From: Globodera rostochiensis
Lineage: Eukaryota; Nematoda; Chromadorea; Rhabditida; Heteroderidae
DNA length: 64,000 nucleotides
Assembly (NCBI GenBank): GCA_018350325.1
Contig: JAEVLN010000005.1
Location: 2,986,142 to 3,050,141 of the forward strand
Reading direction: 5' to 3'
Part shown: positions 12,984 through 22,316 of the stretch, piece by piece
How positions within the stretch are numbered: position 1 is the first letter of the stretch
How the letters are laid out: every line of letters begins with the position of its first letter
The notes under the pieces: model-generated
What the model saw: the letters and a program-made list of their open reading frames with translations, nothing else
The model's database searches: none
Told to the model about the DNA's origin: nothing
Translations under genes and position numbers: made by a program

Positions 12984-15229
12984 ATGTCAAATTTGACCGA
13001 ATACGAGAAGCTGGAAGAGAAAATTGGCTGGTTAAATGAGGACCAGCAGAAGTTCGTTTCCATTGATCAGTTTTTGTTGATGCAAAGTGATCAGAAGGCA
13101 TTGCTGCAAAGGCTTAATGCACTTGAGCTAAAGCCAACGGTTAATTCTAAACAAGTTGCGAAACTCGAACTCGAAAATGTGAATATATTTTCTAACAAAA
13201 ACATTTTATTGCCTTTTGTTCAGACGGAACTCCGCGCCGAGTTGAAGCAGTATCAGAATAAGCAGCAAACCAATGACAAAATTGACTCGTTAATTAAGGA
13301 CCAAGAGCAATGCGGTAGGGAAATGGTTTTCTGTTTCCAAAGAACGGGATTCTTGAAAAATCCAAGATTTGTCAATTCCTACAATTTAAAATTTTTTTTT
13401 AGCAAATATGATCCGTGAAATGGAACAGAAGCAAAAGAATTATCAGGAAGAACTCCAACGCAACATCCAAGCGATGGTCGTCGACGAATTGGAGCAACAG
13501 AAACTGTCGAACGTTAACAAATTCGCTCTGCAGCAGGCAAAGATCGTCAAATTGGAGAAGTATCAGAAAGAACAGCAGCCGAACATCGTCCGCTTGCAGA
13601 AGACAGTTGGCATGCGTAATGAGAATTTGGTTGCAATTTCAACTCCGGCGGGGCAATGGCGGCGATACGGTAAGAAAACTTTTCTTTAAAATAACATTAG
13701 CCAACCTTTTGGACTTTACACAGATTTTTATCGAATCGCGGGCTGCATTCTTCTATTTATTTTTGTCATTAATACTTTACATCAATTGAATGAACAAAAA
13801 GAAAATCGTCTCAAAATGAATGGTAAAAGTCTATTAAAAAAAATGGCAATAAATTTTATTTTTGATTTGATTTATGTCATTTGTTTGGGTAAATTTCAGA
13901 GCAAATGAATGAAATGCGACTCGAAATGGATAAATCTCTGAAGTCTGTCCAAGCGATGGTCGAAGCCAAATTGGAGAAGCAGAATGTGTCAAATGCCAAC
14001 AAATTCGCCGAATTGGAGAAGCAGAATGTGTCAAATGCCAACAAATTCGCCGAAATGGAGAAGCAGAATGTGTCGAATGCCAACAAATTCGCCGAATTGG
14101 AGAAGCAGAATGTGTCAAATGCCAACAAATTCGCCGAAATGGAGAAGCAGAATGTGTCGAATGCCAACAAATTCGCCGAATTGGAGAAGCAGAATGTGTC
14201 AAATGCCAACAAATTCGCCGAAATGGAGAAGCAGAATGTGTCGAATGCCAACAAATTTGCTGAAAATGAACAGAATAATGGCAAATTGGAGAAGGATCAG
14301 AAAGAACAGCAGCTGAACATCGTACACTTGCAGAAGACAGTTACCTCGTTAAGAGAAATTGGTAATTTTGGTCTAATATTTTGTTCAGAATTCGGAAATT
14401 CTCTTCCTTTTGGGCATCAGTTTTTTTAGCTTTAAAATTTAGAAAAAAAAGAAAATTATATTCCTTAGGGCTCAATCGATGGGATTCCGCTGCATGTCAC
14501 GTCAACCTCGCACTCTCTGAGCCCGATCGATTGATTGTCCAACATAATGGAGAGGCTAATTCGGGTAAAGATGTTGATTAAAAGGGTTTATATAAAGAGT
14601 TTAGACAATTTTTGAATTAACTCAATTTTTAGGGTGGCGCTCTGTCCGCGCTGAAAAACGACTGCGGGAAAACCCTTACGACATTTCCTACTTCGAAGTG
14701 AAAATCCTAATGCAAGCAAGAGGGTAATTTATAAAAAATATAAAACATTTGTTGTGCTTTAAAATATTATTATTATATTTAGCAATATTTTGATTGGACT
14801 TGCGACCAAACAAATGCCATTGGACAAATATGTTGGAGGGTCCAAAGGCACTTACGCATACGAAAGCAATGGCTATTTTTGGGGTCACGAAGTCGCGGGA
14901 TGTGGCCACAACAACAATGGACGTCCTTTCATCGATGGAAAGCCTTCGTTTGGTGTCGGCGACGTCGTCGGCTGCGGCGTCAATTTAAAAAATGGCCAAA
15001 TTATTTACACAAAAAATGGACGGCGTTTGGGTGAATAAAAATTTTGGGGGCAATTCGTTTTTAAAAAAGCATCGATTTTTTGTTTAATTTTTGTTTTTCA
15101 GACACCGCCAATTTATTTGTCACTTTCGCCGTCAATTTGTTTCCGTGCATTTCGTTGGGCGGTTCTGGCACCAAAATTGAAGCGAATTTTGGGCCGAAGT
15201 TCCAATTCAACATTTCTGATGAGATTTAG
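12984..15229 (+). CDS. SPRY gene D: coiled coil plus SPRY, complete
   Basis: Eight predicted exons: 12984-13178, 13224-13314, 13403-13669, 13900-14361, 14469-14564, 14633-14723, 14783-15030 and 15102-15229. The N-terminal two thirds is a long coiled coil ([15 protein letters not shown], then E/K/Q heptads) containing seven perfect-length 14-residue repeats. The C-terminal SPRY domain shows [47 protein letters not shown] and [16 protein letters not shown] before TAG at 15227. No signal peptide, so a cytosolic scaffold or ligase-associated role is more likely than secretion. SPRY domains of the RanBPM type bind partner proteins. This is one of the best intact members of the coiled-coil class, with its promoter block just upstream. 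Confidence 0.8.
13971..14264 (+). repeat. seven tandem 42-bp units in the coiled coil of gene D
   Basis: Seven in-frame units encode [14 protein letters not shown] or [14 protein letters not shown]. The L and M forms alternate, so the real amplification unit is 84 bp. Fourteen residues equal two heptads, so expansion lengthens the coil without breaking its register. Only the last unit has drifted at its 3' end. Confidence 0.9.
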
Positions 15230-16082
15230 AAAATTGAATAACGAAAATGTTTTGATTTTGTTGTCGAAGATTACGGTCGTCTGTGATTTAATTTTTTCCT
15301 GGCTTTTGAGGCAAAGTGCGGAAAACAATCGGAGGCAAATATAGGGGGCCAAATTGGACAAATGATTGCTAATGGCCTTTTCGAATGATCATTGGGATAA
15401 CCAATCAATCGTTTAATGATGGACACAACCAAATACAATATAAACACATACATAATGATCACCCCCTCAACTTTCAAAAAATGCATTTTGCTTTATTTTT
15501 ATTGCAGATTATTAGAAATAATTGCCGATATTGTCAGAAAATTTAGGGCCAACTTTGACTAATTTGGAGCATCCGTCGAAAAGCGTCTTTTGCTTGCCAG
15601 ACTTGTCCAATTGGGAGGCCAAAAGCAAAATATTCAAAGACGGGGGGGGGGGGCTTTCTGTTAGCGTGCGGGGACACGAGCGGGGAGTATTCATTGCCCG
15701 AGGGGATGTTTGAGAGTGTTAACATTAAATTAGTTGAATCCTTAATTTTCAAAACTCGATTTAAATTCTCAGCAGGGATTTGTTCGTCCAAAATTTAATA
15801 TTAAGGTATAGAGAAACGCCTCCGGTGGAATAAAAATTAAATTAGTGAATTCAGTTAGAAAAATGTGATTTTTGTTGGCACGCCAATTACCCCCCCCCCC
15901 CCCCCCCCCCCTCGTCAATTCATTTTTTGTTTTCTCCACACATTTATGCAAAAATGCCCCCCCGCCCCCCCCCCCAAAAATGTTTTATTATTCGATCGCT
16001 TTCTGGCATTTATTTGCCGTTTATTCTGTTTGTTAAATTTGTACGGTTATCGTAGAGTTTACAGGTCCTACAAAAAATCTGA
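15230..16082. other. intergenic DNA with C tracts
   Basis: 3' flank of gene D, then a G run at about 15642-15651 and two long C runs near 15891-15912 and 15960-15976. A short match to the N-terminal SPRY-class exon (TTAGGGCCAACTTTGACTAA, TTTGGAGCATCCGTCGAAAA) near 15541-15580 looks like a decayed copy of the exon at 51266. No intact gene. Confidence 0.45.
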
Positions 16083-16332
16083 ATCCGAAATTGTTCTGGT
16101 TCGGGAAATAATTTGGCCATTTTTTAAATTGACGCCGCAGCCGACGACGTCGCCGACGCCAAACGAAGGAATTCCTTTGAAGATCAAAGGACGTCCATTG
16201 GTGTCGCGGGAACATCCCTCAACCTCGTGACCCCAAAAAGCGCCCCAGCTTATGTATCCGTAAGTGCCATCGTGATTTCCAAGATGTTTGTCCAATGGCA
16301 TTTGTTTAGTCGCAAGTCCAATAAAAATAGTG
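16083..16332 (-). pseudogene. SPRY gene E, core-exon remnant beside the LTR element
   Basis: Minus-strand core exon beginning at 16332 ([47 protein letters not shown]) that then loses the conserved YTKNGxRLG end and runs into unrelated sequence and a stop. The donor of the preceding exon is changed from GG|GTAATT to GGATAATT near 16391. Only a scrap of that exon remains before the retrotransposon border at 16412, and nothing similar resumes after 21501. It is a clear pseudogene. Confidence 0.8.
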
Positions 16333-16411
16333 CTAAATATAATAATAATATTTTAAAGCACAGCAAATGTTTTATAATATTTATAAATTATCCTTACTCG
16401 AATTCAAACAA

Positions 16412-16763
16412 CGTCGGACTTTACGGGGTTTCCGGTCCGGGAGTTAGGCCCTTCACACTAATTCCGCTTCTTTTAAAAGACGCTTTACTTTCCAAACCAA
16501 AATGAAAACAATTGCAATACAAACAGCGGAGGATATTTCCAAATTGACGAACAATAATATAATCGATGAATAAACTATCAAGAAGGAAATTGGACTCAAA
16601 AACAAAAGTCTCCAACGCCAGTGAAGCGATAGGATAAGAATAAAAAACGATGTGAAGAGATTAAAAAAGCCCGATGAGAGAGGGAACACTAAAAAATGGG
16701 TTACAAGGTCCACTTGGCGAAATGTAAAAAAGGTGAAATATGAATATCGGGCGGAGTCCTACA
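16412..16763 (-). repeat. 3' LTR
   Basis: Copy of 21150-21501 with an offset of 4738 bases. No difference was found by eye over the whole length. It begins TGTAGG on the minus strand. Confidence 0.88.
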
Positions 16764-16775
16764 TCCCCCGCCTCC
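16764..16775 (-). other. polypurine tract candidate
   Basis: Read on the minus strand, GGAGGCGGGGGA lies immediately upstream of the TGTAGG start of the 3' LTR, the expected place and composition for the plus-strand primer of an LTR element. Confidence 0.7.
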
Positions 16776-17117
16776 AGAAAGCCGCTGTCCTCAGTGGCGA
16801 TTTGTCGGTCCGGTAGTTGCGAGCGCGTCCTCCCCCGGCCCTCAGCAGTCGCGTCCTCGTCGACGAAAGTGGAGACTCTGTTTGAAAAATAAAGGGAAAA
16901 TTTTTTGGGGGTTTCAGACGAGGACTGAAACTGGATAGAACCAACAAATGGCAATTGGCTATGAGACACGGAAATAACATGTGTTTTATCGGCATTATTT
17001 AAATCGTTTACATTTAAATTAAGTAATGTCCACTGGCTTTTTGATACATTTAAAGGATTTAACAATGGGCGACACTTTACTTAACAAATGAGAAGAAACA
17101 ATGAAAGAGCCGAGACT

Positions 17118-18551
17118 TTAGTGAAACCTTCCCCGTTTTGGTGTTACGAATGTAAAATTTTGACTGCCGCGTCTGAAATGACCGCGAGCCGAGTCGGTTC
17201 CCGAACGAATAAAAGCCGGGCGCGGACCAGCCGGTTGAATGCTTGTAAGTGGACGAGGACCACTCACTCGAAACTGATAATTCTGTGCTTCGCCCGAATG
17301 GGACGGAACATTTTTGGCGACCGGTTTCGGCAACGTGAATGCCTTATCCGGTGTGATCATTCCAAACACCTCTCTCAAAAATTTGATGGTCTCCCTGACA
17401 CCACAGGGTTTGAACTTCCCATCCGCTTGAACATTCCGTTTTTCTTCCTCTGCCCCATATCTCGTCACTTCCGCTAAGGATCGGAATTCTTTGACAAGGG
17501 CCAGCTGAATTTTTCCCTCCTTCGGAACCGTTTCCCAAAACATTTTCAGCAACTTCTCATACTCCGGTTTTTTGGATAGATTAAACGGTGGCGGAATTAT
17601 GAGAACTTTTACCGAAAATTTTCCCAAATGGAAAAGAATTTTTTGGAGAGCGGCCTTTGTCTGGTCGAGCGGTATGTCCTCATTAAGATCACTCGTGCCA
17701 AAAGCAACGAGAATTTCTTTCAGCTCTTTTCCGAAAGATAATTTTGAAATTGAATTGGCAAGTTCCGTCGAATTTTTTCCGATCACCATTTCGGACGCCA
17801 ACTTTTCTCCGAGCATTTCTGTCGCTCCATCTCCAAAAAATGCGAACGTGGATCGCACTGTTCGGACCTTCCCATAAAGTTTTTTGGCTCGAACGTCCTC
17901 GAGAGCCTGACAAAACATTTTCTGAAAGGGATGAATTTGGCTTTGTTTTGGGACCTGAAAGTTGATGGATTTTTGGCCCGATGATTTTAGGGTCCGAAAT
18001 GCGACGCCACAGTGGTTTGCCCAGAGAGAGAAAATCGATTCGAGATGATGAGGGGAAGGGGATGGATTTTCCACGTATTTGAGCAATTTGTCCGCATCGC
18101 TCGGATTTTCACTCCCGGCCCACTCCCGGACATGTCCAATGAGTACGTCTTTGGCCAGATGCAACGAAATGAGTTCGCCCAGTGTTTCCACACGGATTCG
18201 GCGAATTGGGTCATCGTCCGGCAATGAACAGAAAATTTGTCCCAGCTGAATTGGCGCACATTTTGAGTGTTCTCCTTCTCCCGTGCACACCGAATTGAAC
18301 TCCAGACCGTACAATTGTTCGTCGTCCGATTCGACTAGCATCCTCTCCACAATTCCGCACTGGTGAATTGGCAGTTTCGAAAAATCGATTTTCGTTGGTG
18401 CCGACTTTGAGCGATGGACGGAAAGTTTGTCTCCGGCCAGAATGCCCAACTGCACTAACTCGTGCTCCTCCTGTTCTTTGCTCATCTGTTTGACTTTTTC
18501 GAACTCCTCTTCGCAATCCGAACAGTCCAGCGAAATGTTGTCGTTTTCCAT
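17118..18551 (-). CDS. retrotransposon ORF2: possible SGNH/OSK-like protein
   Basis: 477 residues, starting 50 bases after the ORF1 stop. It has no reverse transcriptase, RNase H or integrase motif. Residues about 236-352 show an ordered set resembling SGNH hydrolase blocks: FAFFGDGAT (236-244, block I position), ILVAFGTSDLN (280-290, block III position) and VKVLIIPPPFN (314-324, following strand). The usual nucleophilic Ser of GDS is Gly here and the usual Asn of GxND is Ser, so if the fold is right it is a pseudo-enzyme, as in the OSK domain of Oskar. The N-terminus is acidic. The tail (about 430-477) is rich in R, G, P and F, suggesting RNA binding. The family call is inference; the absence of polymerase motifs is seen directly. 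Confidence 0.5.
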   Translation of the reverse strand: MENDNISLDCSDCEEEFEKVKQMSKEQEEHELVQLGILAGDKLSVHRSKSAPTKIDFSKLPIHQCGIVERMLVESDDEQLYGLEFNSVCTGEGEHSKCAPIQLGQIFCSLPDDDPIRRIRVETLGELISLHLAKDVLIGHVREWAGSENPSDADKLLKYVENPSPSPHHLESIFSLWANHCGVAFRTLKSSGQKSINFQVPKQSQIHPFQKMFCQALEDVRAKKLYGKVRTVRSTFAFFGDGATEMLGEKLASEMVIGKNSTELANSISKLSFGKELKEILVAFGTSDLNEDIPLDQTKAALQKILFHLGKFSVKVLIIPPPFNLSKKPEYEKLLKMFWETVPKEGKIQLALVKEFRSLAEVTRYGAEEEKRNVQADGKFKPCGVRETIKFLREVFGMITPDKAFTLPKPVAKNVPSHSGEAQNYQFRVSGPRPLTSIQPAGPRPAFIRSGTDSARGHFRRGSQNFTFVTPKRGRFH

Positions 18552-18601
18552 AATATTCTCAATAATATATTTGGAATGGTCTTCTGGATTTGCTAAATTG
18601 T

Positions 18602-21052
18602 TTATTTGCGAATAATAAATTTCGAGGTAAATGGCGGTACGATTTGAAATGCTGAAACGCGAACAGAATTGATTTGGTTCGGGGTTTTATGCGTATCCAG
18701 TGCCTTAAATTGAAGAATTTCGCCGGAAAGCGAATTTCCGATGTAATACCCGAGAGCGTAAAGAGCACTAGTACCTAAAACAAAGTCATATGAGAAGGGC
18801 TCTTGGGTAATAAGACAGGGGACTTCGCATGTGATTTTTCCTCTGGTAATCGGCACATTAATGGCCCCGACAATCGAAATGCGCGAACCCGTAAAGGACG
18901 TAACTTCAAAAGGAATTTTTGTGCTTCCGGTGTTCGGGTTAAATCCCCACTCCATCAAATTTGTTCCTTCTGCGCTCGAAATTTTGTGAAGGAATGCCGG
19001 ATTCACCACATTTGTCTCAGCCCCCGAATCGATTAGTGCTTTTGCCTTGTTTTCGACAACATTTACTTCTACAGAAATGCACTCTGCTGTTTTCGGGATT
19101 GCCGGATTTGCTGAGGGGAATTCGGAAGCGTGAGTCGCCAATAAATGAAAAAATTTCTCGCATTCTGAAAGTTCGCACTGGCCTACGAGAGAGACCTTCA
19201 CCGTAGGGGTTTCCGATTGTTCTCCGACTGGGTTACCGATCACAATAGAATTTGCCTGAGGTCTAATATTTGAATTTTTTTGGCCAGAGTTCAGAGGAAT
19301 TGTGTTGGCCCCAGTCCCTTGGATGGGGTAATTTCGGTTTTGATAACCACGATTTTGTCCGGGGTTAAATCCAGGTGGTTGGTAATTTTGGTGCTGTGGG
19401 AAAAAGTTTGGGTGCGGGTGGTTTGAACGTGAGACCTGTTGGGATTGATAGTTTGGGGACGAATTTTGGTATGGTTCCCGAACAGGCGTGTACGACTCAC
19501 TCCGAAAATTCGGATTATAACGGTTTTGGTGCCAGGGACGGGACCGGTTCTCAAAATTTGACTGATTTTGCGCTCGGATATCGATTCTGCCGGTGTTTTC
19601 CCGCTGCTGAACTTTTCCGCGGTTTTTTCCTTCGATCTGAGCCTGGACTTTTTCCGGATCCAGTAAGTTCAGTTTGTTGGCGAGCATAACCATTTCGTCG
19701 TAAGTCTGACTCGTTTTGTTCTGACACTCCAAAAATCTCGCCAAATCCCTATCGTTTATGTTCAAAACAAAAAATTTCTTTGCAATTTCGTCCAACTGAA
19801 CATCGTTTATGCCCGTGTACGCGCACCGAACTAACTTTTGGATTCTGTCGGCGAATTTCGTAATGTCTTCATCCGCGTTTCTCAACCCGAACTGAGTCAA
19901 TTCTGCAAATGCCGTTGCTTCTTTGTGATCTGTCTCCCTAAGGATAGACAGAATCTCGGCCTTAATTGTTGCATACGGGGCAGCTTGACCGAATTTGTTG
20001 AACGCCATATTTAGCGCTTTCAGTGCTTTGCCTTTAAGTTTTGTTCTCAACGCGTCCATCTTCTTTTCCTCTCTCCACTCTCGAGTGCAGGACTCCATTG
20101 TTATAAAGAAGTCGTGGACTGAATCTCTACCCTCTGTGCCGTACAGAGTTGGCAAATCTTTTATCACACTCGCGTACTGATTTGAGAGAGTGACGCGATG
20201 CAATTCTAAAAGCATTTCGGACTGCTGCTCCTGAGCGGTTCTTTGGGTTGGCCACGGCTGAGGCGCAAGACCAGTCTGAATTTGGTGCGGCACTGCAAAT
20301 GCCTGGGTTTGGAATTGCGGTTGAACGGGCGGGTGGAATTGGAAAGGAACGAAATTTCCAGCATTTCCAATATTGCCAAAAACAATGTTCTGAGCACGGG
20401 GAGCTCCATTTACACCAACGCCTTGCTGCTGTTGGGGCTGATGATTCACATTCTGTTGGAAGGCAGGAACACCACGAGGAAGTGCTCTGTTATGACCGGC
20501 CACCGGTTGGCGAACAACCGTCTCATTTTGATTAGCAATCTGGTTTTGTCCGGGCTGTCCCACGATTGGGTTAGCCAAAAATATTGCCCCCTGATGCTCC
20601 ATTGGATTTTGGACGCCATCATTTCTCCCCAACCGACTCTGACGGTTTTCAAACGAAACTTGGGGGGAATGATTCCATTGCGGCTGGATGTAAACCAAAT
20701 TTGGGCCCAAATCATGAACAGGAGATGAAGCGGCCACGGGAAAGCCGATTGGGTTGGGTTGCTGATTTTGAAGTCCAGAAAACTGTGGGGGGTGCTGGTC
20801 GCCCCTAACCAAATTCACATTTCTCAAGAAATCGGGATTTTCGCCGTGCAGAGCCGCGGGAAGACTCTGGAAGCTTTCATCCCCTCTACGAATTGCCTCC
20901 CTATTGGGTCTTAAGTTATATGGGCTTCTGTTCACCATCTGAATTCGATTTGGGAATTCCAGACTATAGTCGGGATCCTCAATCTCTTCCCTATTCTGAT
21001 GAACTCCCCAATTTTGTGCCTGCCGAAAAAGATTTTGGTTTCCGTGATTCAT
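18602..21052 (-). CDS. gag-pro: retrotransposon ORF1: Gag plus aspartic protease
   Basis: 816 residues. Residues 1-285 are Q/N/P-rich and probably disordered. About 290-465 is an alpha-helical capsid-like region of retrotransposon-Gag type (LPTLYGTEGRDSVHDFF, KLKGKALKALN, FADRIQKLVRCAYTG). About 470-620 is again low complexity, with R/N/Q-rich repeats that may bind RNA, but no CCHC zinc knuckle is visible. The protease has ALIDSGAETNVV with its catalytic Asp at 675 and a second FVLGTSALYALG block near 758. The protein ends about 60 residues later, where polymerase would normally begin. The start codon lies about 97 bases inside the 5' LTR, leaving room for the primer site. Confidence 0.85.
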   Translation of the reverse strand: MNHGNQNLFRQAQNWGVHQNREEIEDPDYSLEFPNRIQMVNRSPYNLRPNREAIRRGDESFQSLPAALHGENPDFLRNVNLVRGDQHPPQFSGLQNQQPNPIGFPVAASSPVHDLGPNLVYIQPQWNHSPQVSFENRQSRLGRNDGVQNPMEHQGAIFLANPIVGQPGQNQIANQNETVVRQPVAGHNRALPRGVPAFQQNVNHQPQQQQGVGVNGAPRAQNIVFGNIGNAGNFVPFQFHPPVQPQFQTQAFAVPHQIQTGLAPQPWPTQRTAQEQQSEMLLELHRVTLSNQYASVIKDLPTLYGTEGRDSVHDFFITMESCTREWREEKKMDALRTKLKGKALKALNMAFNKFGQAAPYATIKAEILSILRETDHKEATAFAELTQFGLRNADEDITKFADRIQKLVRCAYTGINDVQLDEIAKKFFVLNINDRDLARFLECQNKTSQTYDEMVMLANKLNLLDPEKVQAQIEGKNRGKVQQRENTGRIDIRAQNQSNFENRSRPWHQNRYNPNFRSESYTPVREPYQNSSPNYQSQQVSRSNHPHPNFFPQHQNYQPPGFNPGQNRGYQNRNYPIQGTGANTIPLNSGQKNSNIRPQANSIVIGNPVGEQSETPTVKVSLVGQCELSECEKFFHLLATHASEFPSANPAIPKTAECISVEVNVVENKAKALIDSGAETNVVNPAFLHKISSAEGTNLMEWGFNPNTGSTKIPFEVTSFTGSRISIVGAINVPITRGKITCEVPCLITQEPFSYDFVLGTSALYALGYYIGNSLSGEILQFKALDTHKTPNQINSVRVSAFQIVPPFTSKFIIRK

Positions 21053-21129
21053 TCTCCACTACTTTTCCCAATTTATTGATTAATGAAAAAAACAAACTTT
21101 GGTAGAGTACAGCGCTTTCTTGCGAGAGG

Positions 21130-21149
21130 CGTGGGTACAAGGTCCACCA
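21130..21149 (-). other. primer-binding-site candidate
   Basis: Just inside the 5' LTR the minus strand reads GGTGGACCTTGTACCCACGC. A TGG start a few bases from the LTR is expected for a site pairing with a tRNA 3' CCA end; the tRNA was not identified. A similar ACCTTGTAACCC word occurs inside the LTR itself. Confidence 0.45.
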
Positions 21150-21501
21150 CGTCGGACTTTACGGGGTTTCCGGTCCGGGAGTTAGGCCCTTCACACTAAT
21201 TCCGCTTCTTTTAAAAGACGCTTTACTTTCCAAACCAAAATGAAAACAATTGCAATACAAACAGCGGAGGATATTTCCAAATTGACGAACAATAATATAA
21301 TCGATGAATAAACTATCAAGAAGGAAATTGGACTCAAAAACAAAAGTCTCCAACGCCAGTGAAGCGATAGGATAAGAATAAAAAACGATGTGAAGAGATT
21401 AAAAAAGCCCGATGAGAGAGGGAACACTAAAAAATGGGTTACAAGGTCCACTTGGCGAAATGTAAAAAAGGTGAAATATGAATATCGGGCGGAGTCCTAC
21501 A
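21150..21501 (-). repeat. 5' LTR
   Basis: Upstream LTR of the minus-strand element, ending at 21501 before the flanking ACAA. It should hold the element's promoter; no clear TATA could be assigned. Confidence 0.88.
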
Positions 21502-21549
21502 ACAAAAAGTACAAAATAAAACGAAAAGCGTTCTAGATTTTGATTCCCT

Positions 21550-21715
21550 GAATTTGTAACTATTTACCGAGAATCGAGAACCGAGACCGAGAAATGACAC
21601 CGAGAACCGAGACCGAGACCGAGAAATGACCCCGAGACTCGAGACCGAGACCCAAAAAAACCGAGAAATTTCTCGACTCGAGAACCGAGACCGAGAATCT
21701 CGAACAGCTCTAATA
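21550..21715. repeat. GAGACC-word island
   Basis: Dense GAGAACCGAGACCGAGA words with a reversed section, another site of the family at 185-290, 7.1, 7.5, 28.3 and 41.8 kb. Confidence 0.7.
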
Positions 21716-21779
21716 GTAACCCCGGTGTTACTAATAGAGAAAATACGGTAATGAGGAAAAATCCGCAGATATCACAACC

Positions 21780-22045
21780 CTGTTTATGAATATGAACACA
21801 AATACTTTTAGACCATGTATATGTTACGGTAAATTTGGGAAATCGGTAAACCGTAACAAATATTCAAATGTATTCCTTTGATTTGTCCTAATCGAATCGC
21901 ATTGAAGTATTCATACAATGCTCTCTTTGGTATTGGGAGAAGATCAGGCAAATTACTTCCCACTAATGACTTAACTAACTCCTCGGGGGAAAAGTCGGAG
22001 AGCTTAGAGTGTAATTTTAAGCTTTCACGTTCACTTTGCATAATT
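21780..22045 (-). repeat. dispersed repeat with an open frame (copy 1)
   Basis: The minus strand reads through LHSKLSDFSPEELVK, LVGSNLPDLLPIPK and IHLNICYGLPISQIYRN to a stop near 21808. The plus strand at 39405-39790 is a second copy with an insertion of about 130 bases after LPIPK. Both copies run on to ATAAACAGGGTTG. Conservation over the coding frame suggests a fragment of a repeated gene or mobile element; the family was not recognised. Confidence 0.55.
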
Positions 22046-22316
22046 ATTTTGTTACCCAAAAATCATTATTAAATAATTGAAATTATTATTATGCACAATT
22101 TGGAATGGCATTCAAAACTTTTGGTGCTGCATTTGAATGTGGGGCATTTGAATATGTACGTTATCTGCGTGTGTCATGTCATTCAACGTCGTCAACACGT
22201 CCATGCCCAAGTCCATGTTCAGTCCAATAAATAGCGGGGTAAACCGCCGCCGTCCAGGGTCCCCCCTCCCTATGGTTTTGCATAAGAATGTTGTCGACCC
22301 CCCCTCCCCCGTTACA

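Larger units (their letters stand above)
16412..21501 (-). mobile_element. LTR retrotransposon without polymerase (Gag-protease plus second ORF)
   Basis: Two direct repeats of about 352 bp (16412-16763 and 21150-21501), identical by eye, flank an internal region with two large minus-strand ORFs. On the minus strand the LTR begins TGTAGGACTC. A purine-rich tract precedes the 3' LTR, a TGGACCTTGTACCC primer-site candidate follows the 5' LTR, and ACAA flanks both outer ends (16408-16411 and 21502-21505) as a candidate target duplication. ORF1 is Gag plus aspartic protease. ORF2 is not polymerase. No reverse transcriptase, RNase H or integrase motif is present, so the element must borrow these enzymes. 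The capsid-like region suggests a Ty3/gypsy-related origin. Identical LTRs imply recent insertion. Confidence 0.85.

Noticed and set aside
13834..14284. Long minus-strand and second plus-strand frames over the repeat of gene D
   Set aside because: They are shadows of the in-frame 42-bp repeat, whose period is a multiple of three and so keeps several frames open.
16453..16713. 86-codon hydrophobic frame in the LTR, repeated at 21191-21451
   Set aside because: It is duplicated only because the LTR is duplicated; it lies in the LTR and has no independent support.
17118..18551. ORF2 as a reverse transcriptase or integrase
   Set aside because: No YxDD-type motif, no HHCC zinc finger and no D,D-35-E spacing could be found in any part of the 477 residues.
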